A program made the translations under genes and the position numbers. From the NCBI GenBank assembly GCA_947258545.1, contig CAMYJI010000009.1, forward strand, positions 1-64,000: a stretch of DNA of 64,000 nt, written 5' to 3'. This DNA is from an uncultured Ectothiorhodospiraceae bacterium. Lineage in GTDB: Bacteria > Pseudomonadota > Gammaproteobacteria > UBA9214. This document shows positions 1 through 11,941 of the stretch, in pieces (position 1 is the first letter of the stretch; every line of letters begins with the position of its first letter). The notes beneath the pieces were generated by a model. That model was not told the DNA's origin. It worked only from the letters and a program-made list of their open reading frames with translations, and did no database searches.

Positions 1-58
1 CGAGGTCAGCATGCCATTCGATCAGATTGAACAGGCGCGTTTGGTGCCGGAATACTGA
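1..58 (+). CDS. rimP: Ribosome maturation factor RimP, C-terminal end (partial)
   Basis: Only the last 18 codons and a TGA stop are inside the window; the gene begins upstream. The visible tail ends in a [13 protein letters not shown]-type sequence, which matches the conserved end of RimP, a factor needed for 30S subunit maturation. It lies 26 bp before nusA, the order rimP-nusA-infB found in nearly all proteobacteria. The call rests on this short tail plus context. Confidence 0.8.
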   Translation, partial: EVSMPFDQIEQARLVPEY

Positions 59-84
59 AAGTCGTATTCGGAGGTTTAAAAGGA

Positions 85-1650
85 ATGGATAAAGAGATCT
101 TGCTGGTGGTGGATGTGGTATCCAATGAAAAGGGTATCGACAAGGAGATCATTTTCCAGGCAATCGAGGCTGCATTGGCAACCGCCACCCGCAAGCGGCA
201 CGGCGGGGAGATCGATGCACGCGTCGCCATTGACCGGCAGACCGGCGCCTACGAGACCTTCCGGCGCTGGCAGGTCATCGATGAGACACGGGTGCCTGAT
301 GAAGCCGGGGAAGAAGGCGAAGAAGGCGAAGAAGGCGAAGACGGAGAAGACGTGCTGATCTACGAGTACCCGGAACGCCAGATTACCCTGACAGAGGCAC
401 GCCAGCGGGATCCGGATCTCAATCACGGTGACTTTGTCGAGGAGCCCATGGAGTCGGTCGACTTCGGTCGTATCGGTGCCCAGACGGCAAAACAGGTCAT
501 CGTGCAGAAGGTGCGCGAGGCCGAGCGCGCGCAGGTGGTGGAGGCCTACAAGGATCGCGTGGGTGACCTGGTCACCGGTGTCGTCAAGCGCGTCGAGCGT
601 GGCAACGTCTATCTCGATCTGGGCAGTAATGCCGAGGCCATCATCCTGCGTGAGGAAATGATCCCGCGCGAGGCCGTACGCCCCGGTGACCGCCTGCGTG
701 GCTACCTGCGTGAGGTCAGTTCCGAGCAGCGTGGCCCACAGCTGTTTGTCAGCCGGGTGGCCCCCCAGTTCCTGATCGAACTGTTCAAGCTGGAAGTGCC
801 CGAGGTCGGCCAGGGCCTGATCGAGATCCTGGGCGCGGCCCGCGATCCCGGGCTGCGCGCCAAGATCGCCGTCAAGAGCAATGATCCGCGCATCGACCCG
901 GTGGGTGCCTGTGTCGGCATGCGCGGCTCCCGGGTACAGACCGTTTCCACCGAGCTGTCCGGTGAACGCGTCGATATCATTCTCTGGGACGAGAATCCCG
1001 CGCAGTTTGTCATCAACGCGATGTCTCCGGCCGAAGTGGCCTCGATCGTGGTCGACGAGGAAACCCACACCATGGACATCGCGGTGAGCGAGGAGCTGCT
1101 TTCCCAGGCGATCGGCCGCGGCGGGCAGAACGTGCGCCTGGCCAGCCAGCTGACCGGCTGGGAACTCAATGTTATGGATGAATCACAGGCCGAGGAAAAA
1201 AGCGAGGTCGAGGCCCGCGAGCTACAGGTCCTGTTCAAGGAGCAGCTCGATGTGGACGAGGAGATCGCCGCCATCCTGGTGCAGGAGGGCTATTCGACCA
1301 TCGAGGAGATCGTTTATGTCCCCAAGAGCGAGCTGCTGGAGATCGAGGAGTTCGAAGAAGAGATCGTCGACGAGTTGCGTGGCCGGGCACGCGATGTGCT
1401 GCTGACCCAGGCCATCATCAACGAGGAAAAGATTGGTGACAAGGAGCCGGCCCAGGACCTGCTGGAGATGGAGGGTATGGACCGTGAACTGGCCTATCAG
1501 CTCGCCAGCCGGGATATCCTCAGCATGGAGGACCTGGCGGAACAGGCCGTCGATGACCTCATGGTGATCGATGGCCTCGACGAGGAACGTGCCGGCAGCC
1601 TGATCATGACGGCTCGGGCGCCGTGGTTTGCGGAAGAGGCTCAGGACTGA
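85..1650 (+). CDS. nusA: Transcription termination/antitermination protein NusA
   Basis: NusA binds RNA polymerase and controls pausing, termination and antitermination. The 521-residue product shows, in order, the RNAP-binding N-terminal domain (opening [17 protein letters not shown]), an S1 domain (about 155-220), two KH domains (about 220-365; motifs [11 protein letters not shown] and [15 protein letters not shown]) and two acidic C-terminal AR2-type repeats (about 380-510). It is slightly longer than the E. coli protein (495 aa). The main addition is a run of acidic GEE/EEG units at about residues 73-90 inside the N-terminal domain, encoded by a 9-bp tandem repeat. A GGAGG ribosome site at 70-74 fixes the ATG. 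It is the second gene of the rimP-to-pnp operon. Confidence 0.98.
   Translation: MDKEILLVVDVVSNEKGIDKEIIFQAIEAALATATRKRHGGEIDARVAIDRQTGAYETFRRWQVIDETRVPDEAGEEGEEGEEGEDGEDVLIYEYPERQITLTEARQRDPDLNHGDFVEEPMESVDFGRIGAQTAKQVIVQKVREAERAQVVEAYKDRVGDLVTGVVKRVERGNVYLDLGSNAEAIILREEMIPREAVRPGDRLRGYLREVSSEQRGPQLFVSRVAPQFLIELFKLEVPEVGQGLIEILGAARDPGLRAKIAVKSNDPRIDPVGACVGMRGSRVQTVSTELSGERVDIILWDENPAQFVINAMSPAEVASIVVDEETHTMDIAVSEELLSQAIGRGGQNVRLASQLTGWELNVMDESQAEEKSEVEARELQVLFKEQLDVDEEIAAILVQEGYSTIEEIVYVPKSELLEIEEFEEEIVDELRGRARDVLLTQAIINEEKIGDKEPAQDLLEMEGMDRELAYQLASRDILSMEDLAEQAVDDLMVIDGLDEERAGSLIMTARAPWFAEEAQD
310..345 (+). repeat. 9-bp tandem repeat inside nusA
   Basis: GAAGAAGGC occurs three times head to tail (310-318, 319-327, 328-336), followed by a decayed copy GAAGACGGA (337-345). 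It encodes Glu-Glu-Gly units in a surface loop of the NusA N-terminal domain. Because the unit is a multiple of three, copy-number change would lengthen or shorten the acidic loop without a frameshift. Confidence 0.85.
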
Positions 1651-1666
1651 CAGGAGCAGACAGGGT

Positions 1667-4222
1667 ATGACAAACGTCACAGTAAAGCAGTTCGCCGATG
1701 TTGTCGGGGTGCCTGCCGATCGCCTGCTGGCCCAGCTGGGCGAGGCGGGCATGGAGATCAGCGATGAGAACGCCACTATCTCCGAGAGCGAAAAGGCCCA
1801 GTTGCTTGATTTCCTCAGGGAAAGTCACGGCAAGCGCGGCACTGCCTCCGGCGCGGCCCCGAAGAAGATCACCCTGAAACGCAAGTCCCTGAGTGAGCTG
1901 CAGACCAGCGTGCCCGCCGCACGTACCCCCGGGGCGCGCGGCACCCTGCGTGGTACACGCACCGAAAAGAAGATCGTGACTGTCGAGGTGCGCAAGAAAC
2001 GCACCTATGTAAAACGCGCCGACCTGATCGCCGAGGAAAAGGATCGCCAGGAACAGGAGGCCGCCGAGAAGGCGCGCATCGAGGCGGAAGAACAGGCCCG
2101 CCTCGATGCCATCCGCAAGGAAAAGGAAGAGGCCATCCGGCGCGAGGATGAAAAGCGTGCCGAGGAGGAATCCCGGCTCAAGGCCGAGCAAGAGGAAAAA
2201 CTCAAGGCCGCGGAGGCTGCCAAGCAGCAGTCGCTGACGTCAGAGGCCCGCGCGCGTGAAGAAGACCGCCAGAAGAAACGGACTGAGGCCGACCGAAAGA
2301 CCAAGCACAAGGAGGATGCCGGTAAACATACGCGTTATGGCCGCCAGGAGCTGCATGTCGCCGCTGACAAGAGCGGGCGGCGCAAGAAGAAGCCGAGAGC
2401 CTCCAGGCGGGTCACCATCACCTCGACAGGGGAGCATGGTTTTGCGCGGCCCACGGCCCCGGTCGTGCGTCAGGTCGAGGTGCCGGAGAGTATCGTGGTA
2501 TCCGAACTGGCCCAGAAGATGTCTGTGAAGGCGGCCGAGGTCATCAAGGCGATCATGAAGATGGGGGTCATGGCCACCATCAACCAGGTGCTCGACCAGG
2601 ACACGGCAATCCTGGTGGTCGAGGAGATGGGCCACATCGCCAAGCCGCTGCAAACCGATACCCTGGAGGCGGAGCTCGAGCAACAGGTCAGGGAAATCTC
2701 CGGCGAAAAAGTGCCACGTCCCCCGGTGGTCACCATCATGGGCCACGTCGATCATGGCAAGACCTCGTTGCTGGACTATATCCGCACCACCCGGGTGGCC
2801 GAAGGCGAGGCCGGCGGCATCACCCAGCATATCGGTGCCTATCACGTCGACACGCCCAAGGGAATGGTCAGCTTCCTCGACACCCCGGGCCACGCGGCCT
2901 TTACCGCCATGCGCGCGCGGGGTGCCCAGGTCACGGATATCGTGATCCTGGTGGTGGCCGCTGATGACGGTGTGAAACCGCAGACCCAGGAGGCCGTCCA
3001 GCATGCCAGGGCGGCCGGGGTACCCGTGGTGGTGGCGATCAACAAGATCGACAAACCGGAGGCCGACCCGGAGCGTGTCAAGAACGAGCTGGCCGCCCTC
3101 GAAGTCATCCCCGAGGACTGGGGGGGTGACACCATGTTCGTGCCGGTCTCTGCCAAGACCGGTGAGGGCATCGATGACCTTCTCGATGCCGTGCTGCTGC
3201 AGTCCGAGATTCTGGAACTGACAGCCGTCAAGGACTGTCCGGCCACCGGCATCGTGGTGGAATCGAGCCTCGACAAGGGTCGTGGCGCCGTGGCCACCAT
3301 CCTGGTGCAGAATGGCGTACTGCACCGCGGCGACCTGATTCTGACCGGTGAGGAATACGGGCGGGTGCGTGCCATGTTCGACGAGAACGGCAAGCAGATC
3401 GACGCGGCCGGCCCGTCGATGCCGGCCCTGGTGCTGGGCCTGTCGGCGGTGCCCAATGCCGGTGTCGAGGTGAATGTGGTATCCGATGAACGCAAGGCCC
3501 GTGAGCTTGCCATGCGGCGCCATGAGAAATCCCGTGACCAGCGCCTGGCCAAGCAACAACAGGCGCGGCTGGAAGACGTGTTCTCGCAGGTGGGCGAAGG
3601 CCAGACATCGAGCCTGAATATCGTGCTCAAGGCCGATGTGCAGGGCAGTGCCGAGGCCCTGAGTGATGCCCTGGTCAATATCGCCCTGGACGAGCGTGAA
3701 GTGAAGGTCAAGGTGGTGTCTAGCGGTGTCGGCGGTATCAATGAGTCCGATGTCAACCTGGCGGTGGCCTCGAATGCCATCATCATTGGTTTCAATGTGC
3801 GGGCCGATGCCTCGGCCCGGCGCCTGGTCGAGGAAAATGACGTTGACCTCAAGTATTACAGCGTGATCTACGATGCCATCGATGACGTGAAAAACGCGGT
3901 CAGCGGCATGCTGTCGCCCGAGGTCAAGGAGGAAATCATCGGGCTTGCCGAGGTCAAGGAGGTGTTCCGTTCACGCAAGCTGGGCGATATCGCGGGTTGC
4001 ATCGTGATGGAAGGCGTGGTGCGCCGCAGTGCCCCGATCAGGGTCCTGCGTGACAATGTGGTCATCTTCGAGGGCGAGCTTGAATCGCTGCGCCGCTTCA
4101 AGGACGACGTCAACGAGGTCAAGGCCGGCACCGAATGCGGTATCGGCGTGAAGAATTACAGCGTCAAGGCCGGTGACCAGATCGAGGTCTTCGAACGGTT
4201 CGAGGTCGCCAGGCAGTTGTAG
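1667..4222 (+). CDS. infB: Translation initiation factor IF-2
   Basis: IF-2 is the GTPase that places fMet-tRNA on the 30S subunit and promotes subunit joining. The 851-residue product has an N-terminal IF2_N subdomain ([20 protein letters not shown]), a long charged Glu/Lys/Arg helix region (about 100-240), a second IF2_N-like unit (about 270-320) and the G domain with GHVDHGKT (about 359-366), DTPGH, NKID and SAKTGEG motifs, then domains II-IV. I chose the ATG at 1667, since the sequence after it matches family N-termini and a CAGGAG site lies at 1650-1655; an in-frame start at 1628 would lie inside nusA. It follows nusA by 16 bp. Confidence 0.97.
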   Translation: MTNVTVKQFADVVGVPADRLLAQLGEAGMEISDENATISESEKAQLLDFLRESHGKRGTASGAAPKKITLKRKSLSELQTSVPAARTPGARGTLRGTRTEKKIVTVEVRKKRTYVKRADLIAEEKDRQEQEAAEKARIEAEEQARLDAIRKEKEEAIRREDEKRAEEESRLKAEQEEKLKAAEAAKQQSLTSEARAREEDRQKKRTEADRKTKHKEDAGKHTRYGRQELHVAADKSGRRKKKPRASRRVTITSTGEHGFARPTAPVVRQVEVPESIVVSELAQKMSVKAAEVIKAIMKMGVMATINQVLDQDTAILVVEEMGHIAKPLQTDTLEAELEQQVREISGEKVPRPPVVTIMGHVDHGKTSLLDYIRTTRVAEGEAGGITQHIGAYHVDTPKGMVSFLDTPGHAAFTAMRARGAQVTDIVILVVAADDGVKPQTQEAVQHARAAGVPVVVAINKIDKPEADPERVKNELAALEVIPEDWGGDTMFVPVSAKTGEGIDDLLDAVLLQSEILELTAVKDCPATGIVVESSLDKGRGAVATILVQNGVLHRGDLILTGEEYGRVRAMFDENGKQIDAAGPSMPALVLGLSAVPNAGVEVNVVSDERKARELAMRRHEKSRDQRLAKQQQARLEDVFSQVGEGQTSSLNIVLKADVQGSAEALSDALVNIALDEREVKVKVVSSGVGGINESDVNLAVASNAIIIGFNVRADASARRLVEENDVDLKYYSVIYDAIDDVKNAVSGMLSPEVKEEIIGLAEVKEVFRSRKLGDIAGCIVMEGVVRRSAPIRVLRDNVVIFEGELESLRRFKDDVNEVKAGTECGIGVKNYSVKAGDQIEVFERFEVARQL

Positions 4223-4236
4223 ACAGGGGCGATACC

Positions 4237-4287
4237 GGGGACAGACCCCGTTTCCCCCGTTACAGGAAAAAACGGGAGTCTGTCCCC
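4237..4287. repeat. REP-like palindrome between infB and rbfA
   Basis: The left arm GGGGACAGACCCCGTTT (4237-4253) pairs with a right arm at 4270-4287. GTCTGTCCCC (4278-4287) is the exact reverse complement of GGGGACAGAC, and AAACGGG (4270-4276) that of CCCGTTT, with one extra A between. The result is a 17-bp stem with a loop of about 16 nt. There is no U tract, so it is not a normal intrinsic terminator. GGGGACAGAC/GTCTGTCCCC palindromes are familiar as dispersed REP-type elements in gammaproteobacteria. It could stabilise or process the operon mRNA between these genes. Confidence 0.75.
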
Positions 4288-4321
4288 GAACAGCCTGCCT
4301 AGCTACATTCACCTCAATTCA

Positions 4322-4696
4322 ATGCCCAGAGAATTTCCCAGGACGCGTCGCGTCGGTGAACAGATCCAGCGGGAGCTGGCGGGCCTGGTGCATGCGGAGA
4401 TCAAGGATCCCCGCCTGGGCATGGTCAGCATCTCCGGGGTGACGGTGTCGCGCGACCTGGCGCACGCCAAGGTATATGTCTCCGTGCTGGGTGATGAGGC
4501 GGCGGTGACGGCATCGCTCAGGGTACTGAACAACGCAGCCGGTTTTCTGCGACGCAGGCTTGGCCGGCAGATGCGTATCCGGGCGGTACCCCGGCTGCGT
4601 TTTTATTTCGATCAGTCGATCGAAGAGGGTGCGCGCATGGACGCACTGATCAACGCGGCCGTGTCCGGATCCCCGGCCAAGGACAACAACGAGTAG
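4322..4696 (+). CDS. rbfA: 30S ribosome-binding factor RbfA
   Basis: RbfA is a small KH-fold protein that binds immature 30S subunits and assists 16S rRNA 5'-end processing, notably at low temperature. The 124-residue sequence carries the family hallmarks: RTRRVGEQIQRELA at the N-terminus, KDPRLGMVSISGVTVSRDL, and RIRAVPRLRFYFDQSIEEGARMD near the end. The length fits the family (E. coli 133). It lies between infB and truB, the standard order. The upstream gap of 99 bp holds the REP-like hairpin and no clear Shine-Dalgarno sequence. Confidence 0.96.
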   Translation: MPREFPRTRRVGEQIQRELAGLVHAEIKDPRLGMVSISGVTVSRDLAHAKVYVSVLGDEAAVTASLRVLNNAAGFLRRRLGRQMRIRAVPRLRFYFDQSIEEGARMDALINAAVSGSPAKDNNE

Positions 4697-4733
4697 CCCT
4701 GTCCGGGCTGCCACAACGAGGTAATCAGCACCA

Positions 4734-5651
4734 ATGGGTCGACGACACAGTAACCAGCGGCTCGTGAATGGTATTCTGCTGCTGGACAAGCCTTCCGGGA
4801 TTACCTCGAATGCGGCCCTCCAGAAGGTCAAGAAACTGTTCCGGGCACGCAAGGCGGGCCACACCGGCAGCCTGGACCCGCTGGCCAGTGGCCTGTTGCC
4901 GATCTGCCTGGGAGAGGCCACCAAGGTGTCCGGCTACCTGCTTGATGCCGACAAGCAATACTGGGTCGACTGCAAGCTCGGGGAGCGCACCAGCACGGGT
5001 GATGCCGAGGGCGAATTGCTGGAGCAGCGTCCCGTTACGGTGACCGAGAAGCAGTTCCGCGCAACCATGGAGGGGTTCCTGGGCGAGATCGAGCAGATCC
5101 CCCCGATGTACTCTGCCGTCAAGCACCAGGGGCAACGCCTCTACAAGCTGGCCCGCCAGGGGGTCGAGGTGGAACGCGAGCCGCGCCGCATCACCATCCA
5201 TTCAATCGATATGCTCAACTTCGACCCGCCCCGGGTGGAAATCAGGGTGCTCTGCTCCAAGGGCACCTATGTGCGCACCCTGGTGGAGGATATCGGCGAA
5301 CTACTGGGCTGCGGTGCCCATGTCGCGGACCTGCGCCGCCTGGGTGTCGGCCCCTACGACGACACTGCCATGGTGACGCTCGCCAGGCTCGAACACCTGC
5401 TGGCCGAGGGTGGCGAGGCGGCGCTGGATGCGCTGCTGCTGCCGATGGAGAGTGGCCTGACCCAGTGGCCTGATGTGCGCCTGAGCGGCGATGCCGCCTT
5501 CTACCTGCGTCAGGGGCAGCCGGTGCTGGTGCCGCATGCCCCCACCGCCGGCTGGGTGCGGCTCTACCTGGGCGACAAACGCTTTCTGGGCGTCGGGGAG
5601 ATCCTCGATGACGGCCGGGTGGCGCCGCGCCGGCTGTTGAATGTGAGCTGA
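4734..5651 (+). CDS. truB: tRNA pseudouridine(55) synthase TruB
   Basis: TruB converts U55 to pseudouridine in the T-loop of most tRNAs and also acts as a tRNA folding chaperone. The 305-residue product has the catalytic motif [15 protein letters not shown] with the nucleophile at Asp48, the same position as in E. coli, the SGITSN motif near residue 21 and a C-terminal PUA-like part (about 250-300). It starts at ATG 4734, 37 bp after rbfA, and belongs to the same operon. Confidence 0.97.
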   Translation: MGRRHSNQRLVNGILLLDKPSGITSNAALQKVKKLFRARKAGHTGSLDPLASGLLPICLGEATKVSGYLLDADKQYWVDCKLGERTSTGDAEGELLEQRPVTVTEKQFRATMEGFLGEIEQIPPMYSAVKHQGQRLYKLARQGVEVEREPRRITIHSIDMLNFDPPRVEIRVLCSKGTYVRTLVEDIGELLGCGAHVADLRRLGVGPYDDTAMVTLARLEHLLAEGGEAALDALLLPMESGLTQWPDVRLSGDAAFYLRQGQPVLVPHAPTAGWVRLYLGDKRFLGVGEILDDGRVAPRRLLNVS

Positions 5652-5669
5652 TATCCCCATTTGGGTAGC

Positions 5670-5698
5670 TTGTGGCTGACAGGTGTGCCGGTTAGAAT
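5670..5698 (+). promoter_or_regulatory. Candidate sigma70 promoter for rpsO-pnp
   Basis: TTGTGG (5670-5675) and TAGAAT (5693-5698) are separated by 17 bp and would give a leader of about 35 nt before rpsO. In E. coli rpsO also has its own promoter downstream of truB, so the position is expected. This is motif reading only. Confidence 0.45.
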
Positions 5699-5739
5699 AC
5701 GCGGCTTGCCAAATTAGAAGTGATTTTGGGAGTCGATAC

Positions 5740-6009
5740 ATGGCTTTGAGTGCCGAACAGAAAGGGCAGGTCGTCAAGGAATACCAGCGCGGTGGTACTG
5801 ATACCGGTTCACCCGAAGTACAGGTAGCCCTGTTAACTGCCAACATCCAGGATTTGACGGGTCATTTTGCCAAGCACAAGGGTGACCACCATTCCCGTCA
5901 GGGTCTGCTGCGCATGATCAACACGCGCCGCAAGCTGCTTGATTACCTGAAGGGAAAAGACAGCAAGCGTTACCAGGACCTGATTGGTCGTCTGGGACTG
6001 CGCCGCTAG
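5740..6009 (+). CDS. rpsO: 30S ribosomal protein S15
   Basis: S15 is a primary 16S rRNA-binding protein that organises the platform of the 30S subunit. The 89-residue product is exactly the usual length and shows [18 protein letters not shown], the [24 protein letters not shown] core and the GLRR end. I chose ATG 5740 because it gives the canonical MALSAEQK start and has a GGGAG site at 5728-5732; an in-frame start further upstream (5683) overlaps the putative promoter. It precedes pnp, as in E. coli. Confidence 0.97.
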   Translation: MALSAEQKGQVVKEYQRGGTDTGSPEVQVALLTANIQDLTGHFAKHKGDHHSRQGLLRMINTRRKLLDYLKGKDSKRYQDLIGRLGLRR

Positions 6010-6075
6010 TAAACCCGATCAAACCTAATTCCGCTGGTTTCCAGCACCACCTTATCAAGAGTTAAGGAAACGCCC

Positions 6076-8163
6076 GTGAGCGCAATCAAAAAGTCCTTTC
6101 AATACGGTGATCAGACCGTCACGCTAGAAACCGGAGAAATTGCGCGTCAGTGCAGTGCCGTCATTGTCAGTATGGGTGAGACCTCCGTGCTGGCAACCGT
6201 TGTTGGTGCGAAAGAGCCCATGGAGGGTCGTGACTTTTTCCCCATGACCGTCGATTACCAGGAGAAGGGTTACGCGGCCGGACAGATCCCGGGCAACTTC
6301 TTCCGCCGTGAGGGCCGCCCGAGCGAAGCGGAAACGCTGTTGTGCCGCCTGGTTGACCGCCCGCTGCGTCCGCTGTTTCCGAAGGGATTCACCAACGAAG
6401 TACAGGTCATCCTTACGGTCATTTCCTACGATCCCCAGATCAACCCGGATATCCCCGCCCTGATCGGTGCCTCTGCTGCAATGTCCATCTCCGGCCTGCC
6501 CTTCAGCGGTCCCGTCGGTGCGGCCCGCGTCGGCTACGTCGATGGCGCATACGTGCTCAACCCGACAGCCGACCAGATGGCGGTATCGCAACTCGACCTG
6601 GTGGTTTCCGGTACCGAGAATGCCGTATTGATGGTGGAATCCGAGGCGAAGGAACTCTCTGAAGAAGTTATGCTGGGTTCCGTGGTGTTTGGCCACGAAC
6701 AGCAACAGGCCGTGATCAAGGCCATTCGTGAACTGGCAGCCGAGGTGAACACACCGGCCCTGGAGTGGAGCGCACCGGAAGAGAACGCAGCGCTGCGTAT
6801 AGCCGTCGAGAGCGAGGGCGCCGAGGCAATCACCGCGGCCTACAAGGTGGCCGACAAACAGGACCGCTACACGCTGCTGAGCAAGGTTCGTCAGGAAATC
6901 GTTGACAAGGTCGCCGGCGACGAAACCGACGGCGGCTTCAGCAGCGCCGATGTCAAGGGTGCCATCGGCAAGCTCGAAAAGAAAATCGTGCGTGGCCGCA
7001 TTCTCGCCGGCGAGGCACGCATCGACGGGCGTGACACCAGCACCGTGCGTCCAATCACCATCCGTACCGGCGTATTGCCGCGCGCCCATGGCTCCGCCCT
7101 GTTCACGCGCGGTGAGACCCAGGCACTGGTGGTGACTACGCTCGGTACCGAACGTGATGCTCAGCTGGTCGACGCGCTGTCCGGCACCACCCGGGAACAG
7201 TTCATGCTGCACTACAATTTCCCGCCTTACTGTGTCGGTGAGACGGGCCGTATGGGTGGCACCAAGCGGCGCGAGGTAGGCCACGGCAAGCTGGCCAAAC
7301 GCGGCGTCAGCGCAGTGATGCCGCAGCAGGAAGACTTTCCGTATACCATTCGCGTGGTCTCCGAGATCACCGAGTCCAACGGCTCCAGCTCCATGGCCAG
7401 CGTCTGCGGCAGCAGCCTGTCCATGATGGATGCCGGCGTCCCCATCAGCTCACCGGTCGCCGGTGTCGCCATGGGGCTCATAAAAGAAGGCGGCGACTAT
7501 GCCGTGCTGACCGACATCCTCGGTGACGAGGACCACCTCGGCGACATGGACTTCAAGGTGGCCGGTACCGGCACCGGCGTGACCGCCCTGCAGATGGATA
7601 TCAAGATCCAGGGTATCACCCGCGAGATCATGGAGAAGGCGCTGGCACAGGCCAATGCCGGCCGCATGCATATCCTGGGTGAAATGAACAAGGTCATCGA
7701 GGCACCGCGAGAGGAAGTCTCCGCATACGCGCCGCGCTATATCACCATTAAGATCAACCCGGACAAGATCCGCGACGTCATCGGCAAAGGTGGCGCGACC
7801 ATCCGTTCGATCACCGAAGAGACCGGTGCCAGCATCGACATCGACGATGCCGGCAACGTCAAGATCGCCTCGGTTGATTTCGATGCCGGCAACGAGGCGC
7901 GCAAGCGCATCGAGCTGATCACCGCCGATGTAGAGGTGGGCACGATTTATGAGGGCCGGGTTGCCAAGCTGATGGACTTCGGTGCCTTCGTGACCATCCT
8001 GCCGGGCAAGGATGGGCTGGTGCACATATCACAGATCAGCGAGGAGCGTGTCCAGAATGTCAGCGACAAGCTCTCCGAGGGTGACCAGGTCAAGGTAAAG
8101 GTCCTCGAGGTCGACAAGCAGGGTCGCATCCGCCTTAGTATGAAGGCGGTCGGGCAAGACTAG
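6076..8163 (+). CDS. pnp: Polyribonucleotide nucleotidyltransferase (PNPase)
   Basis: PNPase is the 3'-5' phosphorolytic exoribonuclease of mRNA decay and the degradosome. The 695 residues comprise two RNase PH domains (about 10-145 and 310-460) joined by an alpha-helical segment, then a KH domain (about 555-615, GKGG loop in [12 protein letters not shown]) and an S1 domain (about 620-690). The start is GTG at 6076 with AAGGA at 6064-6068. The 66-bp leader after rpsO contains a small hairpin (6033-6045). In E. coli PNPase represses its own leader after RNase III cleavage; whether that holds here cannot be seen. A strong terminator follows. Confidence 0.98.
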   Translation: MSAIKKSFQYGDQTVTLETGEIARQCSAVIVSMGETSVLATVVGAKEPMEGRDFFPMTVDYQEKGYAAGQIPGNFFRREGRPSEAETLLCRLVDRPLRPLFPKGFTNEVQVILTVISYDPQINPDIPALIGASAAMSISGLPFSGPVGAARVGYVDGAYVLNPTADQMAVSQLDLVVSGTENAVLMVESEAKELSEEVMLGSVVFGHEQQQAVIKAIRELAAEVNTPALEWSAPEENAALRIAVESEGAEAITAAYKVADKQDRYTLLSKVRQEIVDKVAGDETDGGFSSADVKGAIGKLEKKIVRGRILAGEARIDGRDTSTVRPITIRTGVLPRAHGSALFTRGETQALVVTTLGTERDAQLVDALSGTTREQFMLHYNFPPYCVGETGRMGGTKRREVGHGKLAKRGVSAVMPQQEDFPYTIRVVSEITESNGSSSMASVCGSSLSMMDAGVPISSPVAGVAMGLIKEGGDYAVLTDILGDEDHLGDMDFKVAGTGTGVTALQMDIKIQGITREIMEKALAQANAGRMHILGEMNKVIEAPREEVSAYAPRYITIKINPDKIRDVIGKGGATIRSITEETGASIDIDDAGNVKIASVDFDAGNEARKRIELITADVEVGTIYEGRVAKLMDFGAFVTILPGKDGLVHISQISEERVQNVSDKLSEGDQVKVKVLEVDKQGRIRLSMKAVGQD

Positions 8164-8185
8164 CCCGCGGTTTATGATCGTACTC

Positions 8186-8210
8186 AAAGGGGCCTCTGGC
8201 CCCTTTTTTA
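8186..8210 (+). terminator. Rho-independent terminator after pnp
   Basis: The arms AAAGGGGCC (8186-8194) and GGCCCCTTT (8198-8206) form a perfect 9-bp stem with a TCT loop, and the T run continues to 8209. It closes the nusA-to-pnp operon. Confidence 0.93.
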
Positions 8211-8341
8211 TTGTGCCGCCTCAGGGTCAGACCCCGGCCAAGACTTGAGGATGCGGGGCTATACGGGTATGTTTTTCCCTGTGTCGGGTGGTTTGGGGCA
8301 GAGGGGCGCAGCTGATGAATGAATATTCGGGAGAGCAGTAG

Positions 8342-8770
8342 ATGGTGAATGTTGCAGAATTCAGTAAAGAGAACCAGGAGATCGTGCAGCTCTGCTCGAT
8401 CCTGAACATACTGGTGGATAATGGCGACCTGCGTGACAACCCCGTGTTCTGTGAACTGTTGTCCAGCTTCCGGGACAAGATCTGGACCCACCTGGTGCAC
8501 GAGGACAGGGCGGTCTATGCCGAACTGCTCAATCATCGCGACAAGAGCGTCAATGAAGTCGCCGACCAGTTCATCAACAACACGCACGCGCTCAAGAAGA
8601 TCCTGGCCACCTACCTCAAACGCTGGTGCCACACCGCGGGATCGATCGCCGGTGATCGCGAGGCCAACGATAGCTTCCTGGATGAGACCCGGGAGATCTT
8701 CCGTCTGGTGGACGAGCGCATCAACCTGGAAAACACCAAGCTGTTCCCGATCATCCTCAGCAAGGGCTGA
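8342..8770 (+). CDS. Hemerythrin-like HHE-domain protein
   Basis: This 142-residue, wholly helical soluble protein shows the pattern of the hemerythrin/HHE cation-binding family: IWTHLVHEDRAVY (about 55-67), NNTHALKKIL (about 81-90) and LENTKLFPI near the C-terminus. Such four-helix bundles bind a non-haem di-iron centre used for oxygen or NO sensing or storage. The N-terminal ligand position, usually a His in a DHxxI-type motif, reads ENQEIVQLC here, so one iron ligand may be missing or replaced. The start at ATG 8342 has a GGGAGAG site at 8330. It is a single-gene unit between the pnp terminator and a convergent gene. Confidence 0.75.
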   Translation: MVNVAEFSKENQEIVQLCSILNILVDNGDLRDNPVFCELLSSFRDKIWTHLVHEDRAVYAELLNHRDKSVNEVADQFINNTHALKKILATYLKRWCHTAGSIAGDREANDSFLDETREIFRLVDERINLENTKLFPIILSKG

Positions 8771-8883
8771 ATGGTGGCCGGGTTGACCGGTCCTGCCAAG
8801 CTACCGCCAGGCCCCTTTTTATGTGTCCGGTGGGTTCTATAAACACCAACAAATACAAATAGTTGCGGTATACTTCAGGGTAT

Positions 8884-9867
8884 TCACCCGGATCCAGGCG
8901 GTGGCGTGGTGTGGCGTTCTTGCAGGTACCGGCAGATACGTCCCTCCAGCCAGTAATCGGCGGCAAACGGGATGCGTCCGGTAATAAAGCCAACATGGCC
9001 GCCGCGGGGTGACAATTCCAGTGTCACCGCCTTACTCAGATCCGCATCCACGGGAATGGCGCTGGCGGGCAGGAAGGGATCATCCTGTGCCTGCAGGATA
9101 AGCGTGGGGACGGCAATCCGGTCCAGGTACTGACGGCTGCTGGAACGGCTGTAGTAATCATCGACACCCGTGAAACCGTGAAGCGGTGCGGTGACTGCGT
9201 CATCGAACTGCCGGAAGGTTGTCAGCCGGGGTAGCTTCTCCACGGATACCGGGGGCGGGTGGATGCGTGCCTTCAGCCATACAGCGCGGCGCAATTTGCC
9301 CAGCAGATGGTTCTGGTAGAGTTGTGACAGGCCCTGTTCCAGGCGCCGCGCGGCACTGTCCAGTTCAAAAGGCACCGAGACCGCCACCGCAGTTGTCAGC
9401 GGGGCCGCCTCGCCCTGTTCACCCAGCCATTTCAGCAGGACATTCCCGCCCAGTGAATAGCCGACCACCGCCAGCGGGGTGGCCGGGTGACGCTGGCGGA
9501 TATGCTCGAGGACGGCCTGCAGGTCCGCGGTGTCTCCGGAATGGTAACTGCGTGCCAGGCGGTTCGGCTTGCCGCTGCAGCCGCGAAAGTACATCAATGC
9601 CGCGTGGAATCCTGCGGTTTTCAGAGCACCGAGTATGCCACCGGTATAGTGTGATGCCAGCGAACCCCCCAGGCCATGGAGCACCAGGACAATCGGCCCA
9701 CCATTGCCTTCGGCCCAGTCCAGGTCGATGTAGTCCCCGTCGGCCAGTTCGAGCCGTTCACGCTGCAGTTGCGGGTGTGCCCTGCGCCGGCAGAGTGTGG
9801 GATAAAGCGTCTGCAGGTGCGCACCGGGCAGCCACCAGGCCGGGCGGAAGTCACTGCGGGTGATCAT
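8884..9867 (-). CDS. YheT-like alpha/beta hydrolase
   Basis: This 327-residue protein belongs to the YheT/AB-hydrolase-4 family of putative esterases. Visible features are the N-terminal PAWWLPGAHLQTLYPTL signature, the HGLGGS oxyanion segment (about 64-69), the nucleophile elbow GYSLGGN with Ser138, an acid in QAQDDPF (Asp262/263) and His291 in RGGHVGF, so the catalytic triad is complete. The physiological substrate is unknown. It lies 32 bp downstream of acs on the same strand, so the two may be co-transcribed. Nothing suggests secretion. Confidence 0.88.
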   Translation of the reverse strand: MITRSDFRPAWWLPGAHLQTLYPTLCRRRAHPQLQRERLELADGDYIDLDWAEGNGGPIVLVLHGLGGSLASHYTGGILGALKTAGFHAALMYFRGCSGKPNRLARSYHSGDTADLQAVLEHIRQRHPATPLAVVGYSLGGNVLLKWLGEQGEAAPLTTAVAVSVPFELDSAARRLEQGLSQLYQNHLLGKLRRAVWLKARIHPPPVSVEKLPRLTTFRQFDDAVTAPLHGFTGVDDYYSRSSSRQYLDRIAVPTLILQAQDDPFLPASAIPVDADLSKAVTLELSPRGGHVGFITGRIPFAADYWLEGRICRYLQERHTTPPPGSG

Positions 9868-9899
9868 CCGCGGTCCGGCTATGGCCCGGCATCTGGCGG

Positions 9900-11837
<1,938 letters not shown>

Positions 11838-11941
11838 GGTGTTTTCTCCGGTTATTGTCCCGCCCGCTGCGGGCGCTCGTCAGACCAGTCATTATATATA
11901 TTCGCCCCTGGGGTGCGATATCATTCTTGACGGCATCCCCG

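Noticed and set aside
2240-3559. A 439-codon open frame on the minus strand inside infB
   Set aside because: It is opposite a certain gene, has a His/Gly-rich composition typical of antisense shadows in high-GC DNA, and shows no family motif.
9219-9863. Plus-strand open frame of 214 codons across the YheT-like gene
   Set aside because: Opposite strand is a well-conserved hydrolase; the Pro/Gly/Arg-rich product looks like an antisense shadow.
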